A DNA stretch of 36,102 nt from CAMEGH01 sp964513905 (GTDB taxonomy: Bacteria; Patescibacteriota; Saccharimonadia; Saccharimonadales; Saccharimonadaceae). The position numbers and the translations under genes are program-made. Shown in pieces: positions 1-8,569 of this stretch. How positions within the stretch are numbered: the first letter of the stretch is position 1; each line of letters opens with the position of its first letter. The DNA lies in contig CAZENS010000008.1 in assembly GCA_964513905.1 (NCBI GenBank), positions 1 to 36,102 of the forward strand, in the 5' to 3' direction. The notes beneath the pieces were generated by a model. It was not told the origin of the DNA. It saw nothing but the letters and a program-made list of their open reading frames with translations, and ran no database searches.

Positions 1-1221
1 CTTACGATTAAACCAGATTTTATTCGTGAACGACTTGGGGCGGATATATCTAAACATGACATGGTGCGGATGATTAGTAATGTCGAATTTCCACTCTGTG
101 AAGATTGCGGCTGGAATCCTAAGGATCGTCAGGATAATATTGACGATTTGCATGTTAATGTGCCGTTTTGGCGAATGGATATTGAAGAAGCCGAGGATGT
201 CGTAGAAGAGATTGGTCGTTTGCATGGATTTGATGCACTGCCACGCGAATTGCCTTTGCGCAGTACGAAGCCAGCTCAGAAGAACGCGCTTCGCAGGACA
301 AAGCAGAGTATTCGTGCTAGTCTATCTCAGGCTGGTGCAAACGAAGTACTGACGTATAGTTTCGTGCACGAAAACACCCTGAAAAAGGCTGAGCAGGATG
401 TTGCGCAAGCCTTTAAGCTAAGCAATGCGCTCAGTCCTGGCCTGCAATACTACCGCTTGACTGTACTGCCAAGTTTGCTTGATAAAGTGCATATGAATAT
501 AAAGGCGGGACACGATGAGTTTGTCTTATTTGAGATCGGTAAAGGGCATAACAAAAAGTATCATGCGGATGATGACAATGGCTTGCCAAAAGAGATGCAA
601 TTTGTCGATGCGGTATATGCCAGCAGACAGCCGCGTGAGGGTGCGCCGTATTATTATATGCGTCGCTTAGTGTCGCAGCTGGCGCTGGATCATGGCTTTA
701 CGCTTCGCTTTAAGCCAATCGCCGAACCGCTTGATTATCCTGTCGCTGCACCATTCGACCTTTCGCGTAGTGCACTTGTTGAGACATGGGACGGTGACTT
801 TGTGGGTATGATTGGCGAGTTGAAGCAGTCGGTGATACGTAACTTTAAATTGCCGCAACATGTAGCCGCTATGACACTCGATTTGGAGAGTTTTCACGAA
901 ATTGCCAAAAAGCCACGAGCGACCTATCTACCGCTCAGTAAATACCCAGCTATAAACCGCGATATATCTATAGCGGTGGATGATGGTGTATCATACGAAA
1001 AACTACGCTTGGCTGCAAATGATTATCTGGATAACATTGGCGAGGATGTGCATATAGAGCCGATTGGTGCATACAAGTCAAAAGGCTCAACAACAAAAAA
1101 CATTACATTCCACATTAGAATTACGTCACATGATCAAACGCTATCAAGCGAGCAGGCGAACGAAATCGTCACTAAAATTACGGATGCCATGTGTCAGGCT
1201 ACTGGCGGCACAGTTATATAG
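1..1221 (+). CDS. pheT: Phenylalanyl-tRNA synthetase beta subunit, C-terminal part (5' end outside window)
   Basis: The frame is open from base 1 (LTIKPDFIRERLGADISK) to TAG at 1219-1221, giving 406 visible residues. PheT pairs with PheS in the alpha2beta2 enzyme that charges tRNA-Phe in the cytoplasm. The visible part starts in the B5 domain, whose end reads VPFWRMDIEEAEDVVEEIGR. It continues through the synthetase-like core and ends in an FDX-ACB anticodon-binding domain (about the last 95 residues, PLSKYPAINRDISIAVDD). The N-terminal EMAP-like and B3/B4 domains must lie upstream. The gene is followed by a strong hairpin shared with the convergent gene. Codon use and length look normal and identification is secure. 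Confidence 0.95.
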   Translation, partial: LTIKPDFIRERLGADISKHDMVRMISNVEFPLCEDCGWNPKDRQDNIDDLHVNVPFWRMDIEEAEDVVEEIGRLHGFDALPRELPLRSTKPAQKNALRRTKQSIRASLSQAGANEVLTYSFVHENTLKKAEQDVAQAFKLSNALSPGLQYYRLTVLPSLLDKVHMNIKAGHDEFVLFEIGKGHNKKYHADDDNGLPKEMQFVDAVYASRQPREGAPYYYMRRLVSQLALDHGFTLRFKPIAEPLDYPVAAPFDLSRSALVETWDGDFVGMIGELKQSVIRNFKLPQHVAAMTLDLESFHEIAKKPRATYLPLSKYPAINRDISIAVDDGVSYEKLRLAANDYLDNIGEDVHIEPIGAYKSKGSTTKNITFHIRITSHDQTLSSEQANEIVTKITDAMCQATGGTVI

Positions 1222-1245
1222 TAATACTGTAGAGTGTGATTTAAG

Positions 1246-1277
1246 AACTCCCATAATGAATGCTTATGGGAGTTTTA
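1246..1277. terminator. Bidirectional intrinsic terminator between pheT and the dehydrogenase-PGM gene
   Basis: An 11-bp perfect inverted repeat, AACTCCCATAA / TTATGGGAGTT (1246-1256 and 1264-1274), has a 7-nt loop and is followed by TTTT on the plus strand. It sits 24 nt after the pheT stop and just beyond the stop of the convergent gene, so it can serve both. Confidence 0.8.
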
Positions 1278-1279
1278 TG

Positions 1280-2935
1280 TTACGGCTCAAAATCGTTGGT
1301 AACTTCGAGATTGCGAACTTCTTTCTTTTTTGCACGACCTTCTGCGTCAAGTTCGTACTCAAGTGCACACCCTTGAATCATTTCCATTTCGCCAATTTCG
1401 CTGTCGCTGATATTTTCTACGTATTTAATGAGTGATCTAATTGAATTTCCGTGCGCAACCACAAGTATATTTTGCCCATGTCGAAGACGTGGCAGTATGA
1501 TTCTTAGATAGAAGGGTATAACTCGTTCGTATACATTTTTTAGCGATTCACCACCTTCAACAGGACTATCCCAGCTTCGGCGCAACACGTCGTAGGCATC
1601 AGACCCAATAATCTTTTTGATATCATCTTTTCGCATGCCGGTATAAATGCCATAATCTCGTTCGTTAAGGGCTTGTGCATTTTCGTAACGTAGATCAAGC
1701 TGGCCAGAGCCATTCTTAAAGGCTTCAAGGGTTTCTCGGGTACGAATTTGTTGGGATATGTAGGCGTAGTCAAATGTAATATCTTTTAATATTCTGCCGA
1801 TTTCGGCTGATTCGTCGATCCCTTGCTGGGTGATGTGAACGTCTGTTGTGCCCGTCCATTTTCCTAGTGCGTTCCATTCACTCTGGCCGTGTCGGATAAT
1901 CACCAGCTTTCCGGAGCTTTTTGGTGAAATAATTCGGTTAGGCGATTTTCCATACCAAAAATCAATAATATTTTTTGCAGTACAGTCATTGATGCGCTTA
2001 ATCGCATCGGTAGTGTTGTAGGCTGCGTGCGGTGTGATTACTACATTCGGCATACGAATGAGGGTCGCTACCTCTGCGCTATGTAGGTGGCTTTCGGGTG
2101 ATGATGCTTTTTCGGTAATATTTTTTATGGCTAGTTCAGAGTGCAAAAAACGCTCACCTTCAAGTGTATCTAGCCCGGCGCCAGCAATTTCTTTGTCTTG
2201 AAGGGCGGCTATGAGGGCCCTATTTTCAACCAATTCCCCTCGAGAGGTGTTAATAAGAATAGCGTTATTCTTCATTCTTTCGAGCGTACCTTGATTTATC
2301 ATATGATAGGTATCTGGGCTAAGCGGCGCATGTAAAGAAACGATGTCGCTTTTGGTAAGTAGGTCGTCGAATGAAACATACGTAAAACCAAGACGTTCCG
2401 CCAACGCAGGGTCTTCACTTTTGTCATTTGCAAGGATTTCCATACCAAACCCTTTAGCGATTCGTGCTACGTATTCGCCAACTTGCCCCATGCCAATTAT
2501 GCCAATGGTCCGGCCAATAAGATCAAAACCAACATGGTCTTTGGCTGCGTAGGTACCCTCTTTGGTTTCTTGGATAGTGCTTGTTAAGCGGCGAGTGAGT
2601 GTAAGCAGTAGTGCAAACGCGTGCTCGGCTACGGTATTTTCACCAAAGCTAGGCACATTAACGACGATAATATTTCGCATACGTGCGTGATCGAGGTCGA
2701 TGTGATCGAAACTACTCCCGCGTACAGCAATGAGCTTTAGCTTCGGCATTCTATCCATAATATCTCGAGTAACAACACTATTAACAAACACTGAAATAAC
2801 TTCAGCCTCTGTGCTGACGTTTTGTAGTGTAATTGGCTGCTCGATATACTGCCAATAGTGATCAGTAGCGGAGAGGCTTTCTGTTAGCTGGCGTGTATCA
2901 AGTGGGCTTGATTCATAGAATGCAATTACTGCCAT
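1280..2935 (-). CDS. Fusion: D-2-hydroxyacid (D-lactate-type) dehydrogenase + 2,3-BPG-dependent phosphoglycerate mutase
   Basis: This is one uninterrupted 551-residue frame. Residues 1-335 form an NAD-dependent D-isomer 2-hydroxyacid dehydrogenase: Rossmann motif GMGQVG at 148-153, catalytic Arg232 (INTSRGE), Glu261 or Glu259 (LDTLEGE) and His303 (ITPHAA). The N-terminal half and the EGE...H spacing resemble fermentative D-lactate dehydrogenases. Residues 343-551 form a histidine-phosphatase-fold phosphoglycerate mutase: phospho-His349 in IIRHGQSEWN, Glu425 in LNERDYG, and second His495 in VVAHGNSIR. Both halves look catalytically complete. The linker is only a few residues (SPKSSGK). Three bases separate it from the enolase stop; a GAGGG Shine-Dalgarno lies inside the end of eno, so the two are co-transcribed. 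PGM and enolase are consecutive glycolytic steps. The dehydrogenase could regenerate NAD+ from pyruvate (inference). Confidence 0.9.
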   Translation of the reverse strand: MAVIAFYESSPLDTRQLTESLSATDHYWQYIEQPITLQNVSTEAEVISVFVNSVVTRDIMDRMPKLKLIAVRGSSFDHIDLDHARMRNIIVVNVPSFGENTVAEHAFALLLTLTRRLTSTIQETKEGTYAAKDHVGFDLIGRTIGIIGMGQVGEYVARIAKGFGMEILANDKSEDPALAERLGFTYVSFDDLLTKSDIVSLHAPLSPDTYHMINQGTLERMKNNAILINTSRGELVENRALIAALQDKEIAGAGLDTLEGERFLHSELAIKNITEKASSPESHLHSAEVATLIRMPNVVITPHAAYNTTDAIKRINDCTAKNIIDFWYGKSPNRIISPKSSGKLVIIRHGQSEWNALGKWTGTTDVHITQQGIDESAEIGRILKDITFDYAYISQQIRTRETLEAFKNGSGQLDLRYENAQALNERDYGIYTGMRKDDIKKIIGSDAYDVLRRSWDSPVEGGESLKNVYERVIPFYLRIILPRLRHGQNILVVAHGNSIRSLIKYVENISDSEIGEMEMIQGCALEYELDAEGRAKKKEVRNLEVTNDFEP

Positions 2936-2938
2936 ATA

Positions 2939-4225
2939 TTATCCCTCGAACGGCTGCGCAAGCTGTAGGTGCGGCGCCTTTTCGGCAATTCTCATTAGTT
3001 CGTTATATTTTGCTACTCGATCGGTGCGGCTAAGCGAGCCAGTTTTTATTTGGCCAGCACCAAGGCCAACGGCAATATGTGCAATCGTGGTGTCTTCTGT
3101 TTCGCCAGAACGATGTGAAATGATAGTTCTCCAGCCGGCCTCCTTGGCTATCATAACCGCCTCTATTGTTTCGGTAAGTGTTCCAATTTGATTTGGCTTA
3201 ATAAGAATAGCATTCGCCGCTTGTTCGTTGATGGCTTTTTGCAGACGCTCCTTGTTCGTTACCAGTAAATCATCGCCAACAAGTTGAATGTTTCCTCCAA
3301 TTCTTGAAGTAAGGGAGCGCCACGATTCCCAGTCGTCCTCAGACAGGCCGTCTTCTATCGAAATGATTGGAAAATCGTGTACAAATGTGGCGAGCTCATC
3401 AATCATTTCTGCTGCAGATAGTGTTTTTTGTTCGGTGGCAAGATGATACTCCGAATCTTTGTAGAATTCACTCGCTGCAACATCTAGCGCCAATCCAATG
3501 TCAGTACCCGGAGTATACCCTGCTTGTTGAATTGCTTCTTGTATGTGGGTAAGAGGCTCTTTGTTGCCGTGCTGAACTTTTGGCGCATAGCCACCCTCGT
3601 CTCCAACGGTCGTCATGTAGCCCGATTGCTTAAGAACCTTGGCCAATGAATGAAAAATATTCGCACCCATTTCAATCGCTTCAAATATATTTTTTGCACC
3701 TTTTGGTATGATCATAAATTCTTGGATATCTGTGCTTCCTGCTGCGTGCTGGCCTCCGTTCATCACGTTCATCATTGGCAAGGGAATTGATTGCTGTTGT
3801 TCCGTTCCGGCGAGTGTTGCAATGTAGTTGTGTAGAGATTTATCTTGGCTTGCAGCGGCTGCTTTTGCGCAGGCAAGACTCACTGCTAGAATGGCATTTG
3901 CGCCAAGATTTGCCTTATTGTGCGTGCCGTCAAGATCGATCATAGTCGCATCAATTTCTTGTTGATGCAAGGGATTTTTGCCCACTAATGCCGGGGCAAT
4001 CTTGTTTGTAATATTTGCTACTGCTGTAAGAACCCCTTTGCCTCCAAAACGAGTTTCTCCGTCACGGAGCTCGATGGCTTCGTGGCTGCCAGTACTTGCT
4101 CCACTCGGTACAGAAGCTCGCTGCACTGTTCCGTCGTTAAGCGAAATTTCGGCTTCTACGGTAGGGTTTCCTCGAGAGTCAAGGATTTCTCGAGCGGTAA
4201 TATTAGAGATGCTTATGTTTTCCAT
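2939..4225 (-). CDS. eno: Enolase (phosphopyruvate hydratase)
   Basis: A full-length enolase of 428 residues, converting 2-phosphoglycerate to phosphoenolpyruvate. Diagnostic motifs are all present: PSGASTGSHEAIELRDG, the N/C-domain segment MMNVMNGGQHA, DEGGYAPK, metal ligands in ALDVAASEF, SIEDGLSEDDW and LVGDDLLVTN, catalytic Lys in ILIKPNQIGT, and the signature ISHRSGETEDTTIAH. The ATG at 4225 is preceded by TATGAT with a 6-nt gap and no Shine-Dalgarno, so the mRNA is probably leaderless. It is the first gene of a two-gene unit with the dehydrogenase-PGM fusion and is divergent from the ABC transporter. Confidence 0.98.
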   Translation of the reverse strand: MENISISNITAREILDSRGNPTVEAEISLNDGTVQRASVPSGASTGSHEAIELRDGETRFGGKGVLTAVANITNKIAPALVGKNPLHQQEIDATMIDLDGTHNKANLGANAILAVSLACAKAAAASQDKSLHNYIATLAGTEQQQSIPLPMMNVMNGGQHAAGSTDIQEFMIIPKGAKNIFEAIEMGANIFHSLAKVLKQSGYMTTVGDEGGYAPKVQHGNKEPLTHIQEAIQQAGYTPGTDIGLALDVAASEFYKDSEYHLATEQKTLSAAEMIDELATFVHDFPIISIEDGLSEDDWESWRSLTSRIGGNIQLVGDDLLVTNKERLQKAINEQAANAILIKPNQIGTLTETIEAVMIAKEAGWRTIISHRSGETEDTTIAHIAVGLGAGQIKTGSLSRTDRVAKYNELMRIAEKAPHLQLAQPFEG

Positions 4226-4265
4226 GCTTATATCATATCAAAAATAGCTGTAGTATAATAGTTAT
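4226..4265. promoter_or_regulatory. Divergent leaderless promoters for eno (-) and the ABC transporter (+)
   Basis: Only 40 bp separate the two start codons. On the plus strand TATAAT (4254-4259) ends 6 nt before ATG 4266. On the minus strand TATGAT (4237-4232) ends 6 nt before ATG 4225. No Shine-Dalgarno fits either gene, and -35 matches are weak. Confidence 0.65.
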
Positions 4266-6047
4266 ATGAAAGAAATCAGTCGTCTTTTTGGGTATGCCCG
4301 TGGGATATCCATGTATGTGTGGATTGCAGCAGTGTCTTCAGTGGTGTTGGCGCTACTTGGCATGGTGATGCCTTTTTCTATTAAGTTTGCAACAGACGAA
4401 ATCGTATCGATAGTTGCGGGCGCGCAGTATGATGCACGGTTGTTGCTAGGAGTCGTTGCAGTCGTTGGGATTGCAAGTGTAATTTCGGCGGCATTACGCG
4501 ATTGGAGCGGCCATATCGGTGATTTACTTGCTGTAAGAATGCGTAGGCAATTATCTCAGAATTATTATCGTCATTTATTGCGGCTCCCTCAAAAATATTA
4601 CGATGAAGCAACAACTGGAAAAATCATCAATCGACTAAGCCGAGCAATTGCCGACATTACAAATTTTATTAATGCGTTTGCGAATAATTTGCTGCAAATG
4701 CTCTTAACAATTGCGATATCTGTTGGTGTGATGTTGTGGTACAGTCCGTGGATTGCTCTAGCGATAGTATTACAAATACCGATATACCTGTGGCTAACTG
4801 CTCGTACGAGTAAAAAGTGGCAGGCGTACGAAAAACAAAAGAACGAGCATTTTGATATTGCAAGTGGGCGATTCGCAGAGGTGGTTGGTCAGATTCGTCT
4901 TGTAAAAAGTTTTGGTAGCGGACCAAAGGAGCTGGCAAGTTTTTCTGGAAAGCTTGCACAAGTTGAAAAAATAAACAAAAAACAGTCAAGATATTGGCAT
5001 GTGATGAATTTCTATCGAATGATTGTTCAAGCTGTTTTGTACGCTATAGTTCTGGCAGTTTTGTTTACAAATACCGCAGAGGGAAAGATGAGTATCGGCG
5101 ATATGGTGTTGGTGCTAACACTGGTGCAGCAAACGAGCTTCCCGTTACAAAATATTAGTTTTTTTGTTGATATGTATCAGCGTGCGGTTGCAAACAGTAA
5201 AGATTATGCCGAGGCGATGAATGAAGAGCCTGAGGTAGTGAGCGAGGCAGGCAAGGAGGCGCTATCTGTAACAAATGCTACGGTTTCGTATCGAGATGTG
5301 ACGTTTTCATATGGGGATGATAAAAAAGTCCTAAATGATATTAGCTTCGAGGTGAAGGCGGGGCAGAAGGTGGCATTAGTGGGTGAAAGCGGCGGTGGTA
5401 AGTCTACACTCGTAAATCTACTTATGCGGCTATACACACCTTCTGAGGGTGGAATATTTATTAACGATAAAAACATTAATGACATCACCCAGGCAAGTCT
5501 TCGTGGTCATATTGCAACGGTATTTCAAGACGTTGCGCTATTTAGTGGTACAATTCGCGAGAATATTTCGTACGGAAAACCAGACGCTTCGGATAGTGAA
5601 ATTGAAAAAGCGGCTCGTGCGGCGAATGCACATAGTTTTATTGTCGGGTTAGACGACGGTTATGATACGGAAATTGGCGAAAGAGGCGTTAAGCTAAGTG
5701 GTGGCCAGAAGCAGCGAATTGCTATTGCACGAGCTATTCTGAAAGATTCTCCAATCCTTATTCTAGATGAGGCGACTAGCGCCCTAGACAGTCGCAGCGA
5801 GATTGCTGTTCAGGACGCACTAGAAAAGCTGATGAAGGGAAGAACGGTGATTATTATTGCGCACCGTTTGAGTACGATTGCAGATGTTGATACGGTAGTT
5901 ACACTCAAGGGCGGTAGGATTGATGAGGTTGGGTCACCGCGTGAGCTAGCCAAATCTGGCGGTATTTATGATCAGCTTTTGAAGCTTCAGACGCGCATGA
6001 CAAGGTCTGCAGAAGAAAAGCTTAAAAACTTTGATATTGCCGGGTAG
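4266..6047 (+). CDS. ABC exporter half-transporter (MsbA/LmrA-like), TMD fused to NBD
   Basis: The 593-residue protein has six hydrophobic helices in roughly residues 15-310 (ABC type 1 exporter domain), then an ATPase domain from about 335. Walker A is GESGGGKST (373-381), the Q-loop is VFQDVALF, the signature is LSGGQ (477-481), Walker B with D-loop is ILILDEATSALD and the H-loop is IIIAHRLSTI. The fused single-chain layout predicts a homodimer in the cytoplasmic membrane, or a heterodimer with another half-transporter that is not in this window. The substrate cannot be read from sequence; lipids, peptides or drugs are all possible. The start has TATAAT six bases upstream, which suggests a leaderless mRNA. 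A terminator is not obvious before the next promoter. Confidence 0.93.
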   Translation: MKEISRLFGYARGISMYVWIAAVSSVVLALLGMVMPFSIKFATDEIVSIVAGAQYDARLLLGVVAVVGIASVISAALRDWSGHIGDLLAVRMRRQLSQNYYRHLLRLPQKYYDEATTGKIINRLSRAIADITNFINAFANNLLQMLLTIAISVGVMLWYSPWIALAIVLQIPIYLWLTARTSKKWQAYEKQKNEHFDIASGRFAEVVGQIRLVKSFGSGPKELASFSGKLAQVEKINKKQSRYWHVMNFYRMIVQAVLYAIVLAVLFTNTAEGKMSIGDMVLVLTLVQQTSFPLQNISFFVDMYQRAVANSKDYAEAMNEEPEVVSEAGKEALSVTNATVSYRDVTFSYGDDKKVLNDISFEVKAGQKVALVGESGGGKSTLVNLLMRLYTPSEGGIFINDKNINDITQASLRGHIATVFQDVALFSGTIRENISYGKPDASDSEIEKAARAANAHSFIVGLDDGYDTEIGERGVKLSGGQKQRIAIARAILKDSPILILDEATSALDSRSEIAVQDALEKLMKGRTVIIIAHRLSTIADVDTVVTLKGGRIDEVGSPRELAKSGGIYDQLLKLQTRMTRSAEEKLKNFDIAG

Positions 6048-6063
6048 CGTGCCTTGCGTATGG

Positions 6064-6102
6064 TATACTAAAACGTAATACAGTTTTAGAAAGAGGGGTT
6101 AC
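6064..6102 (+). promoter_or_regulatory. Extended -10 promoter, inverted repeat and RBS of the FKBP gene
   Basis: TGG-TATACT (6061-6069) forms an extended -10. CTAAAAC (6068-6074) and GTTTTAG (6083-6089) form a 7-bp inverted repeat over the predicted start point near 6076, which could be an operator or an mRNA hairpin. A GAGGGG ribosome-binding site ends 4 nt before ATG 6103. Confidence 0.6.
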
Positions 6103-6774
6103 ATGGCGACGTCAAAGGCGCAGCGAATCGGAATTATTATTATTGCCGCAGTTATGGCAATTGGTACTATTGGGTCATTTTTTATCGTGATCGTGGCAAA
6201 TAAAAATCAGGAAATTGATATGCGAGAGCAAGAGCAGCAGTCAAAAGAGCTTGAGAAACACTACGCAAAATATGAAAAAGACATGGAAGCTTACAATAAG
6301 AAGCTTGCCGACGAAGCAAAGGAGCTTTCACCAAAATATTTTGATGAAATGAAGGGGTATAAATCCCGTGCGCAACCATTTGATGGCTCAAAAGTAAAAG
6401 AGCTTGGCAAGAAAGATTTGAAGAAGGGTACTGGCGCAGAAGTAAAAAACCCAGAAGAGATGCGAGCGTATTATATTGGCTGGAACGATAAGGGTAAGGT
6501 TTTTGATAGTTCAATCGACGGCGAGTCGCTGAAAGCTCCGATTCCTGTGAGCGGTGTTATAGAGGGCTGGCTTCAGGGTGTAGTTGGTATGAAGATGGGC
6601 GGTGTTCGTGAGCTAACGATTCCAAGCGAATTGGCGTATGGCGATCAGTCGCAAGGTGAAGATATTCCAGCAGGTGCGGCGCTAAAGTTTATCGTAAAGG
6701 CGATTGAGCCGAGCGACATAAAAGAGCCGCAGATGTCGGATGAGTTGCTAAATATAATGCAACAAAGTATGTAG
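6103..6774 (+). CDS. Membrane-anchored FKBP-type peptidyl-prolyl cis-trans isomerase
   Basis: The 223-residue protein begins with a hydrophobic segment at about residues 8-30 (IGIIIIAAVMAIGTIGSFF) without a lipobox, so it is probably an uncleaved anchor. A charged, coiled-coil-like stretch follows at about 36-80, then an FKBP domain at about 90-205. FKBP hallmarks are KVFDSSIDG, PIPVSGVIEGWLQGVVGMK, and IPSELAYGDQ followed by IPAGAALKF. The predicted topology places the isomerase outside the membrane, where it would help folding of exported proteins. It has its own promoter and ends at a bidirectional terminator facing the glycerophosphodiesterase. Identification of the fold is secure; the extracytoplasmic location is inferred. 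Confidence 0.9.
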   Translation: MATSKAQRIGIIIIAAVMAIGTIGSFFIVIVANKNQEIDMREQEQQSKELEKHYAKYEKDMEAYNKKLADEAKELSPKYFDEMKGYKSRAQPFDGSKVKELGKKDLKKGTGAEVKNPEEMRAYYIGWNDKGKVFDSSIDGESLKAPIPVSGVIEGWLQGVVGMKMGGVRELTIPSELAYGDQSQGEDIPAGAALKFIVKAIEPSDIKEPQMSDELLNIMQQSM

Positions 6775-6784
6775 CTTCGTATAG

Positions 6785-6815
6785 AAAACTCGCCTTCTCT
6801 GTGGGGCGAGTTTTT
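6785..6815. terminator. Bidirectional intrinsic terminator
   Basis: AAAACTCGCC / GGGCGAGTTTTT hairpin with a run of T after the plus-strand arm and A before the other arm. It serves the FKBP gene on plus and overlaps the stop codon (6814-6816) of the convergent phosphodiesterase gene. Confidence 0.85.
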
Positions 6816-7497
6816 ATATTGTGCTCCTATAGATTTTATCTGGAAAGTCGGTAACGACTGCATCAATTCCTTGTTTTGCAAGTCGATTGGCTCCATCTGG
6901 CCTGTTAACGGTATAGACATATGTAAAAAGATCGAGCTTTTTTGCGGTTTCAATTGCAACGGGATTTATATATAGTCTATGCCATCCAACGGCTGAAAGG
7001 TCGAGATTTCGATAATGTGCGAGAAAACGAAGCGGGTTTCTTTTATGAATGAGTCCAAGGCTTGCGTGCGCGGAACGATTTCTTACTGCCTGTAATTCTT
7101 TTGGTCGAAACGATGATATCAGGCAATGATCCCAATCTGCATGTGATTTGCAGCGTTTTTGTAGCGTTTCTGCCACGGCTTTGCCGGAGCCTTTGCCTTT
7201 TACTTCAATATTTAAGTATACCTTTTTCCAGTACTTGTTTAAGATTTCTGCAAGTGTAGGAATTGTTTTAGTATCGGCATGAAGGCTTCGTAGCTGAGAG
7301 TAGGTAAGTCTGCGTACGTAGTGCTTTTTATTCCCGTATACAACGTGATCATCGTGGATGATAACCGGGATGCTATCTTTTGTAATGTGTACGTCAAACT
7401 CTAATATAATTGCGCCAGCATCAATACCCGCCTCCATAGAGGCGAGCGTATTTTCGGGAGCTAGTCCTCGCGCTCCTCGGTGGCCAATAATAAGCAT
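6814..7497 (-). CDS. Glycerophosphodiester phosphodiesterase (GDPD family)
   Basis: A 227-residue TIM-barrel phosphodiesterase, the full size for the family. The N-terminus carries the first catalytic motif IGHRGARGLAPENT, followed by the metal ligands in LEFDVHITKD and the second His in PVIIHDDH. Later strands read YLNIEVKG, LISSFRP, YVYTVNRPDGANRL and DAVVTDFPDKI. The enzyme would hydrolyse glycerophosphodiesters to glycerol-3-phosphate and an alcohol, salvaging phospholipid head groups. There is no signal peptide, so a cytoplasmic location is likely. The start has TATACT (7511-7506) with an 8-nt gap and no Shine-Dalgarno. It is divergent from ppa and converges on the FKBP gene. Confidence 0.92.
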   Translation of the reverse strand: MLIIGHRGARGLAPENTLASMEAGIDAGAIILEFDVHITKDSIPVIIHDDHVVYGNKKHYVRRLTYSQLRSLHADTKTIPTLAEILNKYWKKVYLNIEVKGKGSGKAVAETLQKRCKSHADWDHCLISSFRPKELQAVRNRSAHASLGLIHKRNPLRFLAHYRNLDLSAVGWHRLYINPVAIETAKKLDLFTYVYTVNRPDGANRLAKQGIDAVVTDFPDKIYRSTI

Positions 7498-7550
7498 ATG
7501 CTTATAGTATATCAGTGCTCACACCATTCCTGTAAAGATGTTTGTGCGAG

Positions 7551-7579
7551 TGGTATACTGAGTGTATAAAGGAGAATAT
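7551..7579 (+). promoter_or_regulatory. ppa promoter and Shine-Dalgarno
   Basis: TGG-TATACT (7551-7559) is an extended -10. AAAGGAG lies 5 nt before ATG 7580, which fixes the start there rather than at the in-frame GTG at 7562. Confidence 0.7.
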
Positions 7580-8110
7580 ATGGCAGATTATAACGTAGTA
7601 TTAAACCCTGGTGATGTTGATAATGGTATGATTACCGTAGTAAATGAAATTCCAAAAGGGTCAAATCATAAAATTGAATGGGATCGCGAAAAAGCTCTAT
7701 TTATGCTTGATCGGGAAGAGCCAGCAGTATTTGCAAAGCCAACAAATTATGGCTTTATTCCACAGACGCTAGATGAGGATGGTGATGAGCTTGACGTGTT
7801 GCTACTTACCGATGAGCCGTTGCCAACAGGTGTATACCTTGAAGCAAGGATTCTTGGTGTTATGAAGTTTGTTGACGACGGTGAAGTAGACGACAAAATC
7901 GTGGCGGTGCCCGCTGATGATCGAAATACAGGAGACGCCATTACGTCACTCAACGACCTATCAACGCAGCTACTAAAGCAGATAGAGTTTCATTTTAATC
8001 ACTACAAGGATTTGAAAAAACCTGGTAGCACCAAGGTTGAAGGTTGGGGCGATATCGCAGAGGCAAAGCAGGTAATACGAGATTCGATTGATCGCTGGAA
8101 CGATAAGTAG
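7580..8110 (+). CDS. ppa: Family I inorganic pyrophosphatase
   Basis: The enzyme hydrolyses pyrophosphate to two phosphates and pulls biosynthetic reactions forward. The product is 176 residues, normal for family I. Motifs include IPKGSNHKIEWD, NYGFIPQT and the family signature DEDGDELDVLLL with its Mg-binding aspartates, then VPADDRNTG and HFNHYKDLKKP. The start at ATG 7580 is chosen because a good AAAGGAG ribosome-binding site lies 5 nt upstream; a longer frame begins at GTG 7562 but that lies within the leader. It is followed after 24 nt by the Nudix-like gene and is probably co-transcribed with it. Confidence 0.96.
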   Translation: MADYNVVLNPGDVDNGMITVVNEIPKGSNHKIEWDREKALFMLDREEPAVFAKPTNYGFIPQTLDEDGDELDVLLLTDEPLPTGVYLEARILGVMKFVDDGEVDDKIVAVPADDRNTGDAITSLNDLSTQLLKQIEFHFNHYKDLKKPGSTKVEGWGDIAEAKQVIRDSIDRWNDK

Positions 8111-8134
8111 GGCTAGAGTAGTTCGCGCAGCACA

Positions 8135-8569
8135 ATGGTAGATACAAAAATTGTTAAAATACTTATTCGGAATTTGCAGGGTGATTTTTTAGTGTATAAA
8201 AAGCATCCTGCAGATGCGATGAACGGCTATCGATACGATCTCCCAGGAGATAGTTCGGTTGCTACGGATGATGATTTAAAAATTTTAGATAGACATCTAC
8301 AAAATGAGTTAAATATCTTTCTGCAAACGCAAGATGCAATTAAAGTTGGGTTCGATGTAGAGTACGAGCCTGGAGAAGGTCTGGTCACTCGCGTGTTGTA
8401 CCTGATTAAGATAAATCAAGAAAATCCTCCGATGGCAGGTGGGCAGGGGTCGTACGAATGGGTGCCGTCAGAAACTCTTCGGGGGTTCGAGCCTCCTTTT
8501 CGGGTTTTAATACAAACAGCGTTAGATTTTTATTTACCGCCAGATGAACCAAGTAGTAGCTCTCTATAG
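8135..8569 (+). CDS. Nudix-fold-like protein with a degenerate Nudix box
   Basis: A 144-residue cytoplasmic protein. The start VDTKIVKILIRNLQGDFLVYKK matches the first strands of a Nudix hydrolase. A loop with LPGD (about residue 35) sits where the Nudix glycines belong, and a helix with DRHLQNELNIF replaces the REUXEE helix. The canonical box GX5EX7REUXEEXGU is not intact: the first Glu and the REL/EE pattern are missing, so catalysis as a standard Nudix hydrolase is doubtful. The late segment VTRVLYLIKI and YEWVPSETLRGFEPPF again look Nudix-like. It may instead bind nucleotides. It follows ppa, and its terminator hairpin covers its own stop codon and that of the convergent rel. Confidence 0.65.
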   Translation: MVDTKIVKILIRNLQGDFLVYKKHPADAMNGYRYDLPGDSSVATDDDLKILDRHLQNELNIFLQTQDAIKVGFDVEYEPGEGLVTRVLYLIKINQENPPMAGGQGSYEWVPSETLRGFEPPFRVLIQTALDFYLPPDEPSSSSL

